A stretch of DNA of 64,000 nucleotides, taken from NCBI RefSeq assembly GCF_000685075.1, contig NZ_BAYD01000027.1:1-64000 (forward strand), read 5' to 3'. The stretch is from Paraburkholderia oxyphila NBRC 105797 (GTDB lineage Bacteria > Pseudomonadota > Gammaproteobacteria > Burkholderiales > Burkholderiaceae). The notes under the pieces are model-generated. The model searched no databases, was not told the origin of the DNA, and saw only the letters and a list, made by a program, of their open reading frames with translations. This document shows positions 34,717-44,178 of this stretch, one piece after another. The position numbers were made by a program, and so were the translations under genes. Each line of letters begins with the position of its first letter. Position 1 is the first letter of the stretch.

Positions 34717-36420
34717 ATGAGCACCGAATTCAAGCCCTATCCGTTCGAGGCGAAGCACTACGACGCCCGCCTGCCCGAACTCGTCGACGGCCGCGAACCA
34801 GCGCGCCATCCGGTCATGATCGTCGGCGGCGGCCCGGTCGGCTTCGCCATTGCGCTGGGGCTCGCGAAGCACGGCGTGCGCTCGGTGCTGATCGAGGCCG
34901 ACGAATCGGTCTGCTATGGCAGCCGCGCGATCTGCATTTCACGCCGCAGCCTCGAGATCATCGAGCGTCTCGGCGCGCTCGACGGATTTCTCGCGAAGGG
35001 CCTGCCATGGACCGGCGGACGCAGCTTCTATCGCAACGACGAGGTCCTGCACTTCACGATGCCGCAGGACGAGAACCAGAAGCTGCCGCCGATGGTGAAC
35101 CTCGCCCAGTACCACATCGAGCAGTTCCTGCTCGACGCGGCCGAGCGGCATGCCGACCTGATCGAGATCCGCTGGCGCACTCGCGTGACGGCCGTGCAGC
35201 AGGACGCGCACGGCGCAACGCTCACGCTCGCAACGCCCGCAGGCGAATACGAGACCCGCGCCGACTGGCTCGTCGCCGCGGACGGCGGGCGCAGCACGGT
35301 TCGCGACGCGCTGGGCCTGAAGCTCACCGGAACGAGCTACGAGGGCCGCTACGTGATCGTCGACATCCTGCTCGACAGCACGCGCCCCACCGAGCGACTC
35401 GCCTACTTCGACCCGGCCTCGAACCCGGGCTCGACCGTGCTCGTGCACAAGCAGCCCGACAACGTCTGGCGCATCGACTATCAGCTGCGCGACGGCGAGG
35501 ACGCCGATGAGGCCGTCAAGCCCGAAAACGTGATGCCCCGCGTGCAGAGCCTGCTGGACATGATGGGCGAGACCGCGCCGTGGTCGCCCATCTGGATCAC
35601 GATCTACAAGGCCAACGCCCTCACGCTCGAGCGCTATCGCCACGGCCGCGTGCTGTTCGCGGGCGACGCGGCGCACCTCGTGCCGATCTTCGGCGTGCGC
35701 GGCGCGAATTCGGGCATCGACGACGCCGACAACCTCGCGTGGAAACTCGCCTGGGTGGTGCAAGGGCGCGCAGGCGCGCGGCTGCTCGACAGTTATTCCG
35801 ACGAGCGCGTATTCGCGACGCACGAGAACCTGAGCTACGGCACGAAGAGCACCGAATTCATGGCGCCACCCTCGTTCGCATTCGAGTTGATGCGCACCGC
35901 CGTGCTGAGCCTCGCGCTCGCGCATCCCGGCGTGCGCTCGCTGATCAACCCGCGCCAGACCTCGGCGATTGCCTATACGGCTTCGCCGCTGAACGCGGTT
36001 TCCGATCCGCTCGTGAGCGGCCCGGCGCCCGGTGCGGTGCTGCCCGAATGCCCATTGTCGATCTTCGATCGCGGCGCAATGCGCGAGGGCCATCTGACCG
36101 ATCTCGTCGGACCACGCTTCACGGCGCTCTATTTCAGCGCGAACGGTACGGTGCCGTCCGCCGTCGACGCGCTCGAGACGGTGCTCGCCTCGCGCAACGT
36201 GCCGTTCGCGCTCGTGCCGCTCGCGCAGCACGCGCCTGCCGACGCGACGCGCCGCTGCGGCTGGGACCACACGGGCCGGCTCTTCCCGATGTACGGCGCC
36301 GCGGCGGACACGCTCTATCTCGTGCGCCCCGACGGCCACGTGCTCGGCCGCTGGCAAGGCGCCGGCGACACGCTGGCACAACGCGCGCTGGACGCCCTCG
36401 ATCACGCATTGCGTGCCTGA
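34717..36420 (+). CDS. FAD-dependent aromatic monooxygenase
   Basis: A 567-residue class A flavoprotein hydroxylase. The FAD fold is VMIVGGGPVGFAIALGLAKH. The DG motif is WLVAADGGRSTVRDALGL, and the second FAD motif is GRVLFAGDAAHLVPIFGVRG. A thioredoxin-like C-terminal domain (about 440-565) is typical of phenol/MhpA-type hydroxylases, which add one oxygen to a phenolic ring using NAD(P)H. The ATG at 34717 has GGAGG upstream. Next comes a DUF2783 gene, a common companion. The repeated palindrome lies upstream. Substrate unknown. Confidence 0.92.
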   Translation: MSTEFKPYPFEAKHYDARLPELVDGREPARHPVMIVGGGPVGFAIALGLAKHGVRSVLIEADESVCYGSRAICISRRSLEIIERLGALDGFLAKGLPWTGGRSFYRNDEVLHFTMPQDENQKLPPMVNLAQYHIEQFLLDAAERHADLIEIRWRTRVTAVQQDAHGATLTLATPAGEYETRADWLVAADGGRSTVRDALGLKLTGTSYEGRYVIVDILLDSTRPTERLAYFDPASNPGSTVLVHKQPDNVWRIDYQLRDGEDADEAVKPENVMPRVQSLLDMMGETAPWSPIWITIYKANALTLERYRHGRVLFAGDAAHLVPIFGVRGANSGIDDADNLAWKLAWVVQGRAGARLLDSYSDERVFATHENLSYGTKSTEFMAPPSFAFELMRTAVLSLALAHPGVRSLINPRQTSAIAYTASPLNAVSDPLVSGPAPGAVLPECPLSIFDRGAMREGHLTDLVGPRFTALYFSANGTVPSAVDALETVLASRNVPFALVPLAQHAPADATRRCGWDHTGRLFPMYGAAADTLYLVRPDGHVLGRWQGAGDTLAQRALDALDHALRA

Positions 36421-36471
36421 GGCGCGTTGCCCGCACAACCGAAAACGATGTAACCCGCACTGGAGAACCTC

Positions 36472-36657
36472 ATGACAGACAGCGAACTCGACATGGTCTA
36501 CACACGGCTGTGCAAGACCATGACCGATCTGGGCGAGGCCAACGCCCCGCTCTTCCTGGCACGCTTCGCGCTGCTCGCGATGGAGCGGATCGGCAATGCC
36601 GAGACCTCGCTCGACCTGATCGACGCGGCCCGCAAAGGCATGTCGATGCCGCAATAA
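36472..36657 (+). CDS. DUF2783-like small protein
   Basis: A 61-residue helical protein (MTDLGEANAPLFLARFALLA) that fits the DUF2783 pattern. This family is commonly encoded directly after FAD monooxygenases of the type at 34717, and the gap here is 51 bases. The role is not established; it may be a small partner of the flavoprotein. Confidence 0.8.
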   Translation: MTDSELDMVYTRLCKTMTDLGEANAPLFLARFALLAMERIGNAETSLDLIDAARKGMSMPQ

Positions 36658-36728
36658 GGCACGGAAAAAGCGGGATCCCCTGCAAGCGCAGGCACGTCCC
36701 GTTGCCGATACACAACGCGCCGGCTCGA

Positions 36729-37517
36729 TCAGCGCCGCGACAACTGCACCAGCCGCGCGAGCCGCGAGCGATTGTTGATGCCGAGTTTCTGAAACGAACG
36801 ATCGAGGTGCGTACGCACGGTCGTATAGGAAATGCCGAGCCGCTGCGCAATCTCCTTGTCCAGCAGTCCCTCGGCCGCAAGCACGACCACCTCGCGCTCG
36901 CGAGGCGTGAGACGCCCGAACAGATCATCTCCCGATTGCACCCTCTCCTCTGGCGTGACCGCCACGGGCGCATCATTCGCCTTCGTCAGACCGGCTTCTC
37001 TGCGCGAGCGCGCCAGTGCCGCGGTGAAGGCCGGCCGGATCAGCTCGAGCAAGGCAAGTTCATGATCGGAAAAATTCTCCCGGTGTTTACCGCGCCAGAT
37101 CCGCAGATCACCGATGTTCTCGTCGCCGTCCCAGGCGAACAGGTTCAAGCCCCAGTACAGGCCGTCACGACGCAGGAAATCATTGAAGAATTCGGTGTGC
37201 GCGAGCACGTCGTGCGGCACCACGTCGGTCACGCGCACCGCCTCACGGCGGTTCTGCAATGTCGGCATGAGTGGATCGCAAAACTGGAAATAGCGTTCGT
37301 AATTGCCGAGATTGTCCGCGGACATGTTGACGGCCACGCGATGCACGAACGCGCCCTGCACGGCATCCCAGACGTAGGACCCCATGTAGTCCGCGCGCAG
37401 CAGATCGAGCATGCGCCGCCCCACTTCGAGCCGCAGGACGTCCTCCGGCAAGGTGCGGTCGGCCAGCAGCTTGAAGACGTCAGCGAGCAACGCCAGTTCG
37501 CGGCTTGTGAGTTGCAT
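36729..37517 (-). CDS. LuxR-type HTH regulator
   Basis: A 262-residue regulator. The C-terminal LuxR helix-turn-helix is LTPREREVVVLAAEGLLDKE and LGISYTTVRTHLDRSFQKLG. The N-terminal about 170 residues, with YMGSYVWDAVQGAFVHRVAV, look like a GAF-type sensor. The ATG at 37517 matches the family start (MQLTSRELALLADVFKLLAD) though the ribosome site is weak. It is convergent with the monooxygenase/DUF2783 unit and unlike the LuxR gene at 33633 in the sensor part. Confidence 0.85.
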   Translation of the reverse strand: MQLTSRELALLADVFKLLADRTLPEDVLRLEVGRRMLDLLRADYMGSYVWDAVQGAFVHRVAVNMSADNLGNYERYFQFCDPLMPTLQNRREAVRVTDVVPHDVLAHTEFFNDFLRRDGLYWGLNLFAWDGDENIGDLRIWRGKHRENFSDHELALLELIRPAFTAALARSRREAGLTKANDAPVAVTPEERVQSGDDLFGRLTPREREVVVLAAEGLLDKEIAQRLGISYTTVRTHLDRSFQKLGINNRSRLARLVQLSRR

Positions 37518-37686
37518 GCGCGGCGTGATGGACCATGGTTGAAAAGCGCCTGTGTCGCCTCCGGGCCGGGCCCGTTGCCGTTGCGTGCGCAGACATCCGG
37601 GCAGCCGCAAACCATTAGAGCGCAGTTGGCGTGCCCCACCCATTCAAGAAAACCCGCGCACACAAACGCGCCCTGAAAAGAAAAAC

Positions 37687-37704
37687 GGGCGGCCAGGGCC
37701 GCCC
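37687..37704 (-). terminator. Intrinsic terminator on the minus strand
   Basis: GGGCGGC / GCCGCCC stem with a 4-base loop. On the minus strand it is followed by GTTTTTCTTTTC. It most likely ends the gamma-glutamyltranspeptidase transcript. Confidence 0.8.
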
Positions 37705-37726
37705 AGGAAAACACACGCCGGCTGGG

Positions 37727-37753
37727 TTTTCACGCCGCCGGAATTTGCATACT
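37727..37753 (+). promoter_or_regulatory. Weak promoter-like boxes before a candidate small RNA
   Basis: TTTTCA (37727-37732) and CATACT (37748-37753), preceded by TG, are separated by 15 bases. The match to sigma-70 boxes is poor; it is listed because a strong + strand terminator lies about 130 bases downstream with no gene between. Confidence 0.2.
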
Positions 37754-37759
37754 ACGCGA

Positions 37760-37893
37760 CGATCCAGGTCGCCGAGTCCTCATTAAAGAGGACAAAACGC
37801 CAGCAAACGTTCATTGGATGCGAGCTTGATACGTATGCGCCTGAAGCGCGGCGCGCCGACCCAAATTTAGGAAAACTGGGTCGGCATTTTTTT
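37760..37893 (+). ncRNA. Candidate small RNA
   Basis: On the + strand between two minus-strand genes, an RNA of roughly 130 nt would contain a perfect 6-bp hairpin GTCCTC-ATTAAA-GAGGAC (37776-37793). A purine-rich single-stranded stretch follows, then the intrinsic terminator at 37855-37893. No + strand gene ends here: the nearest stops at 36657, over a kilobase upstream. Boundaries are estimates. Confidence 0.4.
37855..37893 (+). terminator. Strong + strand intrinsic terminator without a coding gene
   Basis: GCCGACCCA (37855-37863) and TGGGTCGGC (37877-37885) form a perfect 9-bp stem, followed by ATTTTTTT. Confidence 0.85.
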
Positions 37894-37964
37894 CTTATCG
37901 GCAACCCAATTCGCAACATTGAAGCGCAACGGCCGGCAAACTCTACCGACACCTGCGTCCCTGG

Positions 37965-39731
37965 TCACTGCACCACGCGCGTCACGCCACGTCCGCGCGG
38001 ATCAGCCGCCGCCTCCGGCGTATCGCCATCGATACGGATCGCCTGAATGTCGCCGCTGAAGTCCTGGCCCTTGAGCACATAGCCCCTGGCCTCGACCTTC
38101 TTCGCGAGATCGCCGTCGATCGGTTGGTACGGCTCCCAGAAAATCGTATTGGGCGGCAGCAGTTGATGGTGGAAGCGCATCGCGGCAACCGCGTCCTTCA
38201 GCGGCATCTTGAAGTCATAGATGTTGTTGATGACCTGGAAGATCGACGTGAAGATGCGCGAGCCGCCCGGCGTGCCGATCACGAGCGCCACCTTGCCGTC
38301 CTTCGTGAGGATCGTGGGCGTCATCGACGAAAGCGGACGCTTCTTTGGCGCAATCGCATTCGCATCGCTGCCCACCACACCGAACATGTTCGGCACACCG
38401 GGCTTGGACGAGAAGTCGTCCATTTCGTCGTTCAGCACGATGCCCGCGCCCGGCACCACCACGCCCGAGCCGAAGTAGCCGTTGATCGTATAGGTGTTCG
38501 ACACGGCGTTACCCCACTTGTCGACCACCGAGAAGTGCGTCGTCTCGGCCTTCTCGGGCATCTTGTTGCCGTGCGCCTCGTCCGCCATCTGCGGCATCGA
38601 CGTACCGAGGCCCGGCTGCACGCTCTTCGTGTCCGACAGCTTCACGGGATCCACTTCGGCGGCGCGTTTGGCAAGATAGGCGTCGGCGGTGAGCTGCTCG
38701 ACCGGCACCTTGTAGAAGTCGGGGTCGCCGAGATACTGTGCGCGGTCGGCGAATACGCGCTTTTCGATCTCAGCGATCAGATGGATGTATTCCGGCGAAT
38801 TCAGCGGCACGTCCTTGAACTCCGGCGCGAGCATCGCCTTCATCTTGAGCAGCTGCACGAGGCCCACGCCGCCCGAGCTCGGCGGCGGCGCGGTGATCAC
38901 CTCATAGCCGTTCCAGCTGGCCTCCACCGGCTGGCGCCAGACTGCCTTGTACTCCTGCAGATCGCGCTTCGTAATGAGGCCGTTGCCCTTCATCGCCGTC
39001 GCGATCAGGTCGGCGGTCTTGCCGTCGTAGAAGTCCTTCGCACCCTGGTTCGCGATGCGCGTCAGCACATTGGCGAGATCGGGCTGCTTGAACGTCGCGC
39101 CCTCCTTCATGGCGGCAAAGTACTGGTCGAAATTGGTCTTGCCGCCGAATTCCTTCGACGCTTCTTCGCGGCGCTTCGCAAGTTGCTCGTCCACGACGAA
39201 GCCGTCGCGCGCGTACTTGATCGCGGGCTGGAGCACCTGCTTCCATTGCAGCTTGCCGAAGCGGCGCTGCGCTTCCCACATGCCCTCGACGGTGCCCGGC
39301 ACGCCCACGGCGTCGTAGCCATAGAGGCTCTTGCCCTCGATCACGTTGCCCTTGTCGTCGAGGTACATATTGCGCGTGGCGGCCAGCGGTGCGCGCTCGC
39401 GATAGTCAAGGAAGTACGGCTTGCCGTTCACGTAGAGCGTCATGAAGCCGCCACCGCCGATGTTGCCGGCTTCCGGATACGTAACGGCCAGCGAGAAGGC
39501 GATGGCGACCGCCGCATCGACGGCATTGCCGCCTTCCTTGAAGATCTGCTCGGCGGCGTCGGCGGCGTATTTGTCGGCCACGGCAACTGCCGATGCGTTC
39601 AGGATTGCGGGGCGTTGCTGCGTGTCCTTCGCGAATGCGGGCGTGGCTTCGAGAAAGCCTGCGGACAGCGTGGAAAGCGAAACGATTGCGAAAGCAACGG
39701 CGGAAATTTTCGTTCTATTGACCCACTTCAT
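37965..39731 (-). CDS. ggt: Gamma-glutamyltranspeptidase
   Basis: A 588-residue exported enzyme that cleaves gamma-glutamyl bonds of glutathione in the periplasm. A signal peptide (to about PAFA) is followed by AAEQIFKEGGNAVDAAVAIA and GNIGGGGFMTLY. The autoprocessing and nucleophile Thr is in TTHFSVVDKWGNAVS, the start of the small subunit, with VVPGAGIVLNDEMDDFS and LSSMTPTILTKDGK later. Length is normal. It is a single gene, with a terminator about 260 bases downstream and the candidate small RNA opposite its 3' tail. Confidence 0.95.
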   Translation of the reverse strand: MKWVNRTKISAVAFAIVSLSTLSAGFLEATPAFAKDTQQRPAILNASAVAVADKYAADAAEQIFKEGGNAVDAAVAIAFSLAVTYPEAGNIGGGGFMTLYVNGKPYFLDYRERAPLAATRNMYLDDKGNVIEGKSLYGYDAVGVPGTVEGMWEAQRRFGKLQWKQVLQPAIKYARDGFVVDEQLAKRREEASKEFGGKTNFDQYFAAMKEGATFKQPDLANVLTRIANQGAKDFYDGKTADLIATAMKGNGLITKRDLQEYKAVWRQPVEASWNGYEVITAPPPSSGGVGLVQLLKMKAMLAPEFKDVPLNSPEYIHLIAEIEKRVFADRAQYLGDPDFYKVPVEQLTADAYLAKRAAEVDPVKLSDTKSVQPGLGTSMPQMADEAHGNKMPEKAETTHFSVVDKWGNAVSNTYTINGYFGSGVVVPGAGIVLNDEMDDFSSKPGVPNMFGVVGSDANAIAPKKRPLSSMTPTILTKDGKVALVIGTPGGSRIFTSIFQVINNIYDFKMPLKDAVAAMRFHHQLLPPNTIFWEPYQPIDGDLAKKVEARGYVLKGQDFSGDIQAIRIDGDTPEAAADPRGRGVTRVVQ

Positions 39732-39898
39732 TCAGTCACCTCCATGATTTAGTTCATCGAGCACCAGCTTGCAACCCGGCAATTCAAGCGACTTTCAGCC
39801 TGGTTGTTGCGCTTATAGCACGCCACACAAACGTTTGCGATCAGGCCTGCCGCCAATACCTTTCACGAGACAAGCACAAGTGAAATCGCGCGGGCAGA

Positions 39899-41302
39899 TC
39901 AGTTGGGGCCGCGCCTTCCACGCGCAATTTCCTCGCCTGCATTGGCGGGCAGACGCATCGTCACCGGAATCGAGGCCACGGAGAAAAGTGCGACGACGAA
40001 GAACGCCGGCCAGAAGTCGGTCCACACGATGGTCGAATGTCCCTGTATCCGATGCGAAACCTGCAGCACGATCCCGGCGATGGTCACGCCGAGCCCCAGT
40101 GAAACCTGTTGGATCACGCTGGCGACGCTCGTCGCGCGTCCAATCTCTTTGGTGGGGATATCGGCGTAAGCGAGCGAGTTCAGGCCGCTGAACTGGAGCG
40201 AAGGAAACACACCGCCCAACAGCACCACGAGCCAGATGAGCCATACCGGCGTGCCCGGAGTGAACAGGCCATATACAGCGATGGACACGCCCGCCAGCGC
40301 GGCGTTGACGATCAAGGTGCGGCGAAAGCCGAAGCGGCCGAGCACGTGCGAGACGACCGACTTCATGAAGATCGAGCCGAACGCCGAAGCGCAGGTGATT
40401 GCGCCCGAAACGAACGCCGTCATGCCGAGCCCTTCCTGCAGCGTGAGCGGCAGCAGGAAAGGCACGGCGCCGAGTCCGATGCGAAACAGCGAGCCACCCG
40501 CCACGCTCGCATTGAAACTCGGGATGCGCAAAAATTTCAGATCGAGAACGGGCCGTTCGGCGCGTTGCGCGTAGAGCCAGTACGCGGCGAGCAAGAGCGC
40601 GCCCACCACGCACATCGTCACGGCTTTCCCATTGGAAACCAGTTCGCCGCCCACGAACGACAGCCCGAGCATGAAGAGCGAAGCGCCGCCCGCGGAGAGG
40701 ATGAAGCCGAACCAGTCGAGCGGTCCCGGATGCTCCTCGTGCATGTTCGCGATGTGCCGGTTCGCGAGCCAGATGCCGAGCAGGCCAATCGGAATGTTGA
40801 CGAAGAAAATCAGCCGCCAGTGCAGATACGTCGTGATGAAGCCGCCGAGCGGCGGCCCCATCACCGGACCCAGCAAGGCCGGCACGGTGAGATAGTTGAC
40901 CGCGCGAATGAAGTCCGACTTGGGCAGCGAGCGAAAGATGATGATGCGGCCCACCGGCACCATCATCGCGCCGCCGATACCTTGCACGAAGCGCGCCGCC
41001 ACGAACATCTCGAGCGACCTGGACGCGGCGCACAATAGCGAGCCCGCCATGAAGATGCCGATGGCGGTGCGAAACACGTTGCGCGAGCCGAAGCGGTCGG
41101 CCACCCAGCCGCAAATGGGAATGAACACCCCCAGCCCGATCACATAGCTCGTGACGGCGAGTTTGAGGGTGATGGGGCTCTGGCCGAGGTCGCGGGCCAT
41201 CGCGGGGAGCGCTGTGACGATGACCGTCGCGTCCACGTTCTCCATGAACATCGAGCACGCGACGATGAGCGGAACGATGAAAGTGCCGAGAGCAAGGGGC
41301 AT
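39899..41302 (-). CDS. DHA2-family MFS exporter
   Basis: A 467-residue membrane exporter with FMENVDATVIVTALPAMARD at TM1, motif A CGWVADRFGSRNVFRTAIGI, and MGPPLGGFITTYLHWRLIFF. It is a paralogue of the gene at 30831 but lacks the palindrome upstream. It is a single-gene unit; the substrate is unknown, though drug or organic-solute export is likely. Confidence 0.9.
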   Translation of the reverse strand: MPLALGTFIVPLIVACSMFMENVDATVIVTALPAMARDLGQSPITLKLAVTSYVIGLGVFIPICGWVADRFGSRNVFRTAIGIFMAGSLLCAASRSLEMFVAARFVQGIGGAMMVPVGRIIIFRSLPKSDFIRAVNYLTVPALLGPVMGPPLGGFITTYLHWRLIFFVNIPIGLLGIWLANRHIANMHEEHPGPLDWFGFILSAGGASLFMLGLSFVGGELVSNGKAVTMCVVGALLLAAYWLYAQRAERPVLDLKFLRIPSFNASVAGGSLFRIGLGAVPFLLPLTLQEGLGMTAFVSGAITCASAFGSIFMKSVVSHVLGRFGFRRTLIVNAALAGVSIAVYGLFTPGTPVWLIWLVVLLGGVFPSLQFSGLNSLAYADIPTKEIGRATSVASVIQQVSLGLGVTIAGIVLQVSHRIQGHSTIVWTDFWPAFFVVALFSVASIPVTMRLPANAGEEIARGRRGPN

Positions 41303-41533
41303 GGGCAGGAACGACAGTCAGCGTGGCTGATGGCGTAAAGCTGCCATTATGGCACCGTGTTGCCGAAAACGGTGAGGCCGCAACAGATGAAGCAATGCAT
41401 AAAAATACGCGGTGAGCGCCGGAAAAAGCACAAGGGCCGCGAAACCCACCGCCGCACTCACGCGGCTATGGACTTCACGGCCCTCTTCATGGCCATCTCA
41501 AGACAGCGGCGAAAACCGCGGCTCAGACCACCA

Positions 41534-42313
41534 TCAAAGCGCCGTCTGCTTCACGCGGCTCACGACCGGCGCCAGTTGCGGGAGCACCTGTTCCGTGGCG
41601 CGCGTCACGTCGTTAGGGAAGTCGATTTCGATCCACGGCGCGCCAGTCACTTCCGCGGTTTCGAACTCGCTGCCGCGTTCGAGCAGCAAATCACGCAGCG
41701 CTTCTTCGTGCGGCATGTTCGCTCGACCCGAATCGACATAGCCCTCGACGATCTGCGCAAAGCGGCGCGCCGTCGCTTCGTTCAGGCGGAAGAAGCCAAC
41801 CGATTCGCCGATCGTGTCGTACTGCAGCCCGACCGCAAGCTGCTTGCGCAGCTCGACAGGCACGCCATCGCGCAGGCACAGCTTCACGGGCTCGTCGCCG
41901 GCCTCGAAGTCGCGGTCGATCAACAGGCGGTTGGCCGGGGCCTCGCCCGCCACGAGCGGCGCGAACACGCGCTCGTCGTAGAGCACGTCGGCGTCCATCA
42001 GCAGCACGTCGCCGCCGCGCGTGAGCGCTTCGGCCGTGCGATGCACCGTGAGCACGCTGCCCAGGTCGAAGCGCGGATTGAGCACCACCTCGACCTCATG
42101 CGGCCAGCCGATGCGCTTGAGCTCGGCCTCGACCAGTTCCGGCTGGAAGCCGAGCGCGAGCACGACTTCGGTGACGCCCGCCGACTCGAGCATCTGCAGA
42201 TGGCGTTCGAGCAGCGACACGCCCTCGAATTGCAGCAGACATTTCGGAAACTGTTCTCCAGCCGGTTGCTGAAGGCGCAGGCCGAGGCCTGCCGCGAGAA
42301 TGATGGCGCGCAT
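41534..42313 (-). CDS. Sugar/alcohol-phosphate nucleotidyltransferase
   Basis: A 259-residue enzyme of the NTP-transferase fold. The signature is AIILAAGLGLRL...FPKCLLQFEGVSLLERHL, with the Gly loop, Arg and Lys. The metal Asp lies in VLLMDADVLYDERVF, and a late WIEIDFPNDVTRA motif resembles phosphocholine or inositol-phosphate cytidylyltransferases. It would make an NDP- (probably CDP-) alcohol. It is the last gene of a four-gene operon with a CDP-alcohol phosphatidyltransferase, which makes CDP activation of a head-group alcohol the best guess. Nucleotide and alcohol are not proven. Confidence 0.82.
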   Translation of the reverse strand: MRAIILAAGLGLRLQQPAGEQFPKCLLQFEGVSLLERHLQMLESAGVTEVVLALGFQPELVEAELKRIGWPHEVEVVLNPRFDLGSVLTVHRTAEALTRGGDVLLMDADVLYDERVFAPLVAGEAPANRLLIDRDFEAGDEPVKLCLRDGVPVELRKQLAVGLQYDTIGESVGFFRLNEATARRFAQIVEGYVDSGRANMPHEEALRDLLLERGSEFETAEVTGAPWIEIDFPNDVTRATEQVLPQLAPVVSRVKQTAL

Positions 42314-42334
42314 GCGTTCCTTGGGAGAAAAAGG

Positions 42335-43345
42335 TCAATCGGCGACTTCAACGGCGGGCACGCGCACGGCGCGCCTGCGTTGCCAGCTACGTTCGCTGAT
42401 ATGCAGATACAGCAGGCCCGGCAGACCGAGCACGATCTCTCGCGCGCGCTTGGCGAGCGAGAGCGCGAGTGCCGCCTCGGGCGGCAGGCCGACGAGCGGC
42501 GCGAGCAGCAGATAGCCGCCCTCCTGCACGCCGAGCGAGCCGGGAATGGCAAAAGCCGCGCCGCGAATGGCCTGGCCGATGCTTTCGAGCAGCAGCGCAT
42601 CGACCCAGCCGACGGGATGGCCGAGAAAGCGCAGCGCGAGCCACACTTCCACGATGCCGACGAGCCAGCCCACGAAGCTCAGCGCGAAGCTGGCCGCCAC
42701 GCGGGCGCGATCGGCATAGAGCGTTTTCACGGCAGCGTCGATGGCGTCGGCGCGCGTGGTGAGCGAGGACCAGTCGCGCTTGCCGAACACCTTCGAGGCG
42801 AGCCGCAGCACGCGGCCGAACAGCCCACGGCGCTGCGCGACGTAGAAAAGGCCGATCAGGGCGCCAAGCACGCCAGTGGCGATCAACGCGGCCACGCCGA
42901 GATCGCGCGGCGCGCCGTTGGCGGCATAGACGGAAAAGAGCGCGATGCCGAACACCGCGAAGACGATCTGCGCGAGTGCCTGCAACGTCGTGCTCACCGT
43001 GATGGCCGCCGCCGCGTCGCGCATGGGCATGCCACGCTGGGCGAGCTGCCGCACCATGACGACGGGACCGCCGATCTGCCCGGCCGGCAGCAGGCTGTTC
43101 ACGGACTCGCCGCTCCAGCGTGCGAGCAGCGCATCGCGCTGGCCGACCGGCTCGCTTTTGCGAAACAGCACGGCGATCGCGCCTGCATCGAGCGCGAGCG
43201 GCACAAGGTGGAAGGCGGCGACCAGCGCGAGCCCCCAGCCTGCTGCCGCGAGCGCGCCCGTCACCGAGCCGAGACCCTGCCAGGCGAGCAGCGCAATGAA
43301 CAGTGCCGTGCCGATCGACAACAGCAAAATGGCGGCACGATTCAC
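42335..43345 (-). CDS. Flippase-like integral membrane protein (HpnL/MprF N-domain family)
   Basis: A 336-residue protein with about eight hydrophobic helices. It belongs to the lysylphosphatidylglycerol-synthase transmembrane superfamily, which includes HpnL and the flippase part of MprF: WSGESVNSLLPAGQIGGPVV, then AAFAIPGSLGVQEGGYLLLA. It may move a lipid across the inner membrane. The start is a GTG at 43345, with GGAGGG upstream, that overlaps the stop of the preceding gene (GTGA), so translation is coupled. It lies 21 bases before the nucleotidyltransferase. Confidence 0.85.
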   Translation of the reverse strand: MNRAAILLLSIGTALFIALLAWQGLGSVTGALAAAGWGLALVAAFHLVPLALDAGAIAVLFRKSEPVGQRDALLARWSGESVNSLLPAGQIGGPVVMVRQLAQRGMPMRDAAAAITVSTTLQALAQIVFAVFGIALFSVYAANGAPRDLGVAALIATGVLGALIGLFYVAQRRGLFGRVLRLASKVFGKRDWSSLTTRADAIDAAVKTLYADRARVAASFALSFVGWLVGIVEVWLALRFLGHPVGWVDALLLESIGQAIRGAAFAIPGSLGVQEGGYLLLAPLVGLPPEAALALSLAKRAREIVLGLPGLLYLHISERSWQRRRAVRVPAVEVAD

Positions 43346-44178
43346 GCCGACCCTCCAGCCTTGCCGCCGCCAGCCCGCGCGGACTGGAGCGCCTTGCGGA
43401 ACACCTGGCGGAAGCCAAAGTACGCGATCGCGTCCTTCATGTTCGAGATGAAGCGCCGCCACGGGCGCATGTTCGGGTTCGTCACGTATTCGAACGTGAG
43501 CGAGACGCGCACTTCGCCCTCGCGGCTCGGCGTGACGCGATGGCGCAGCTTGTCGCCATCGAACAGCACGAGCGCGCCCGGCGGATATTGCACGGCGCCC
43601 GGCTCGTCGGCCTTGCTGGCGTCGCGGGTGTGCAACTCGTAGTCGAGGATGCACGAGGAGTCGTCGATCACGCCGAACAACACGGTATAGCGGCGGCCGT
43701 CGTAATACGAGGTGTCGTAATGCCAGCCGATGTGATCGCCTGCACGCGTGTAGTAATAGAGCGCGTACGCGTGCGGATCGTCTTCCGGCGAAAGCTGGAG
43801 CCGGTCGCCCGTGATCTTTTCGAGCCACGCGATGAGCTTCGGCGAGCGGTACAGCTCAGCGATATACGGCTGCAAGCGGTCGATCGTGTGACGGCTCACG
43901 CTGCCGCCGGCCTTGTGGCCCGGGATGAAATTGCGATTGACCTCGGGCATGAGCGCGTTGGCGGCGTCGATGAGCCGCTGCGTCGCCTCGGGAGGCAGGA
44001 AATCGGAGAGGTAGAGGAACGAGCCCTGATCCACGTACTCGCCGCGCAGCCGGTCCGAGTCCAGCTTGCCCAGCGCGCGGCCGATCGCGACATCGGGCTC
44101 GCCCGACTGAACAGCCGACTGCGCACCGGCGGCACGCATATTGACGGCGACTTGTTCTTCTTCTGCTTGCACACTCAT
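43342..44178 (-). CDS. 2-oxoglutarate/Fe(II)-dependent oxygenase
   Basis: A 278-residue oxygenase of the prolyl-4-hydroxylase-like group. Iron ligands are in GWHYDTSYYDGRRYTVLFGV (HxD) and KLRHRVTP (distal His), with the 2OG-binding Arg in EVRVSLTFEY. FLYLSDFLPPEATQRLIDAA opens the fold. Position inside a lipid-type operon suggests that it hydroxylates a lipid or its head group rather than a protein. The ATG at 44178 overlaps the upstream stop (ATGA). A longer frame to 44487 is unlike any protein and lies within the upstream gene. Confidence 0.88.
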   Translation of the reverse strand: MSVQAEEEQVAVNMRAAGAQSAVQSGEPDVAIGRALGKLDSDRLRGEYVDQGSFLYLSDFLPPEATQRLIDAANALMPEVNRNFIPGHKAGGSVSRHTIDRLQPYIAELYRSPKLIAWLEKITGDRLQLSPEDDPHAYALYYYTRAGDHIGWHYDTSYYDGRRYTVLFGVIDDSSCILDYELHTRDASKADEPGAVQYPPGALVLFDGDKLRHRVTPSREGEVRVSLTFEYVTNPNMRPWRRFISNMKDAIAYFGFRQVFRKALQSARAGGGKAGGSA

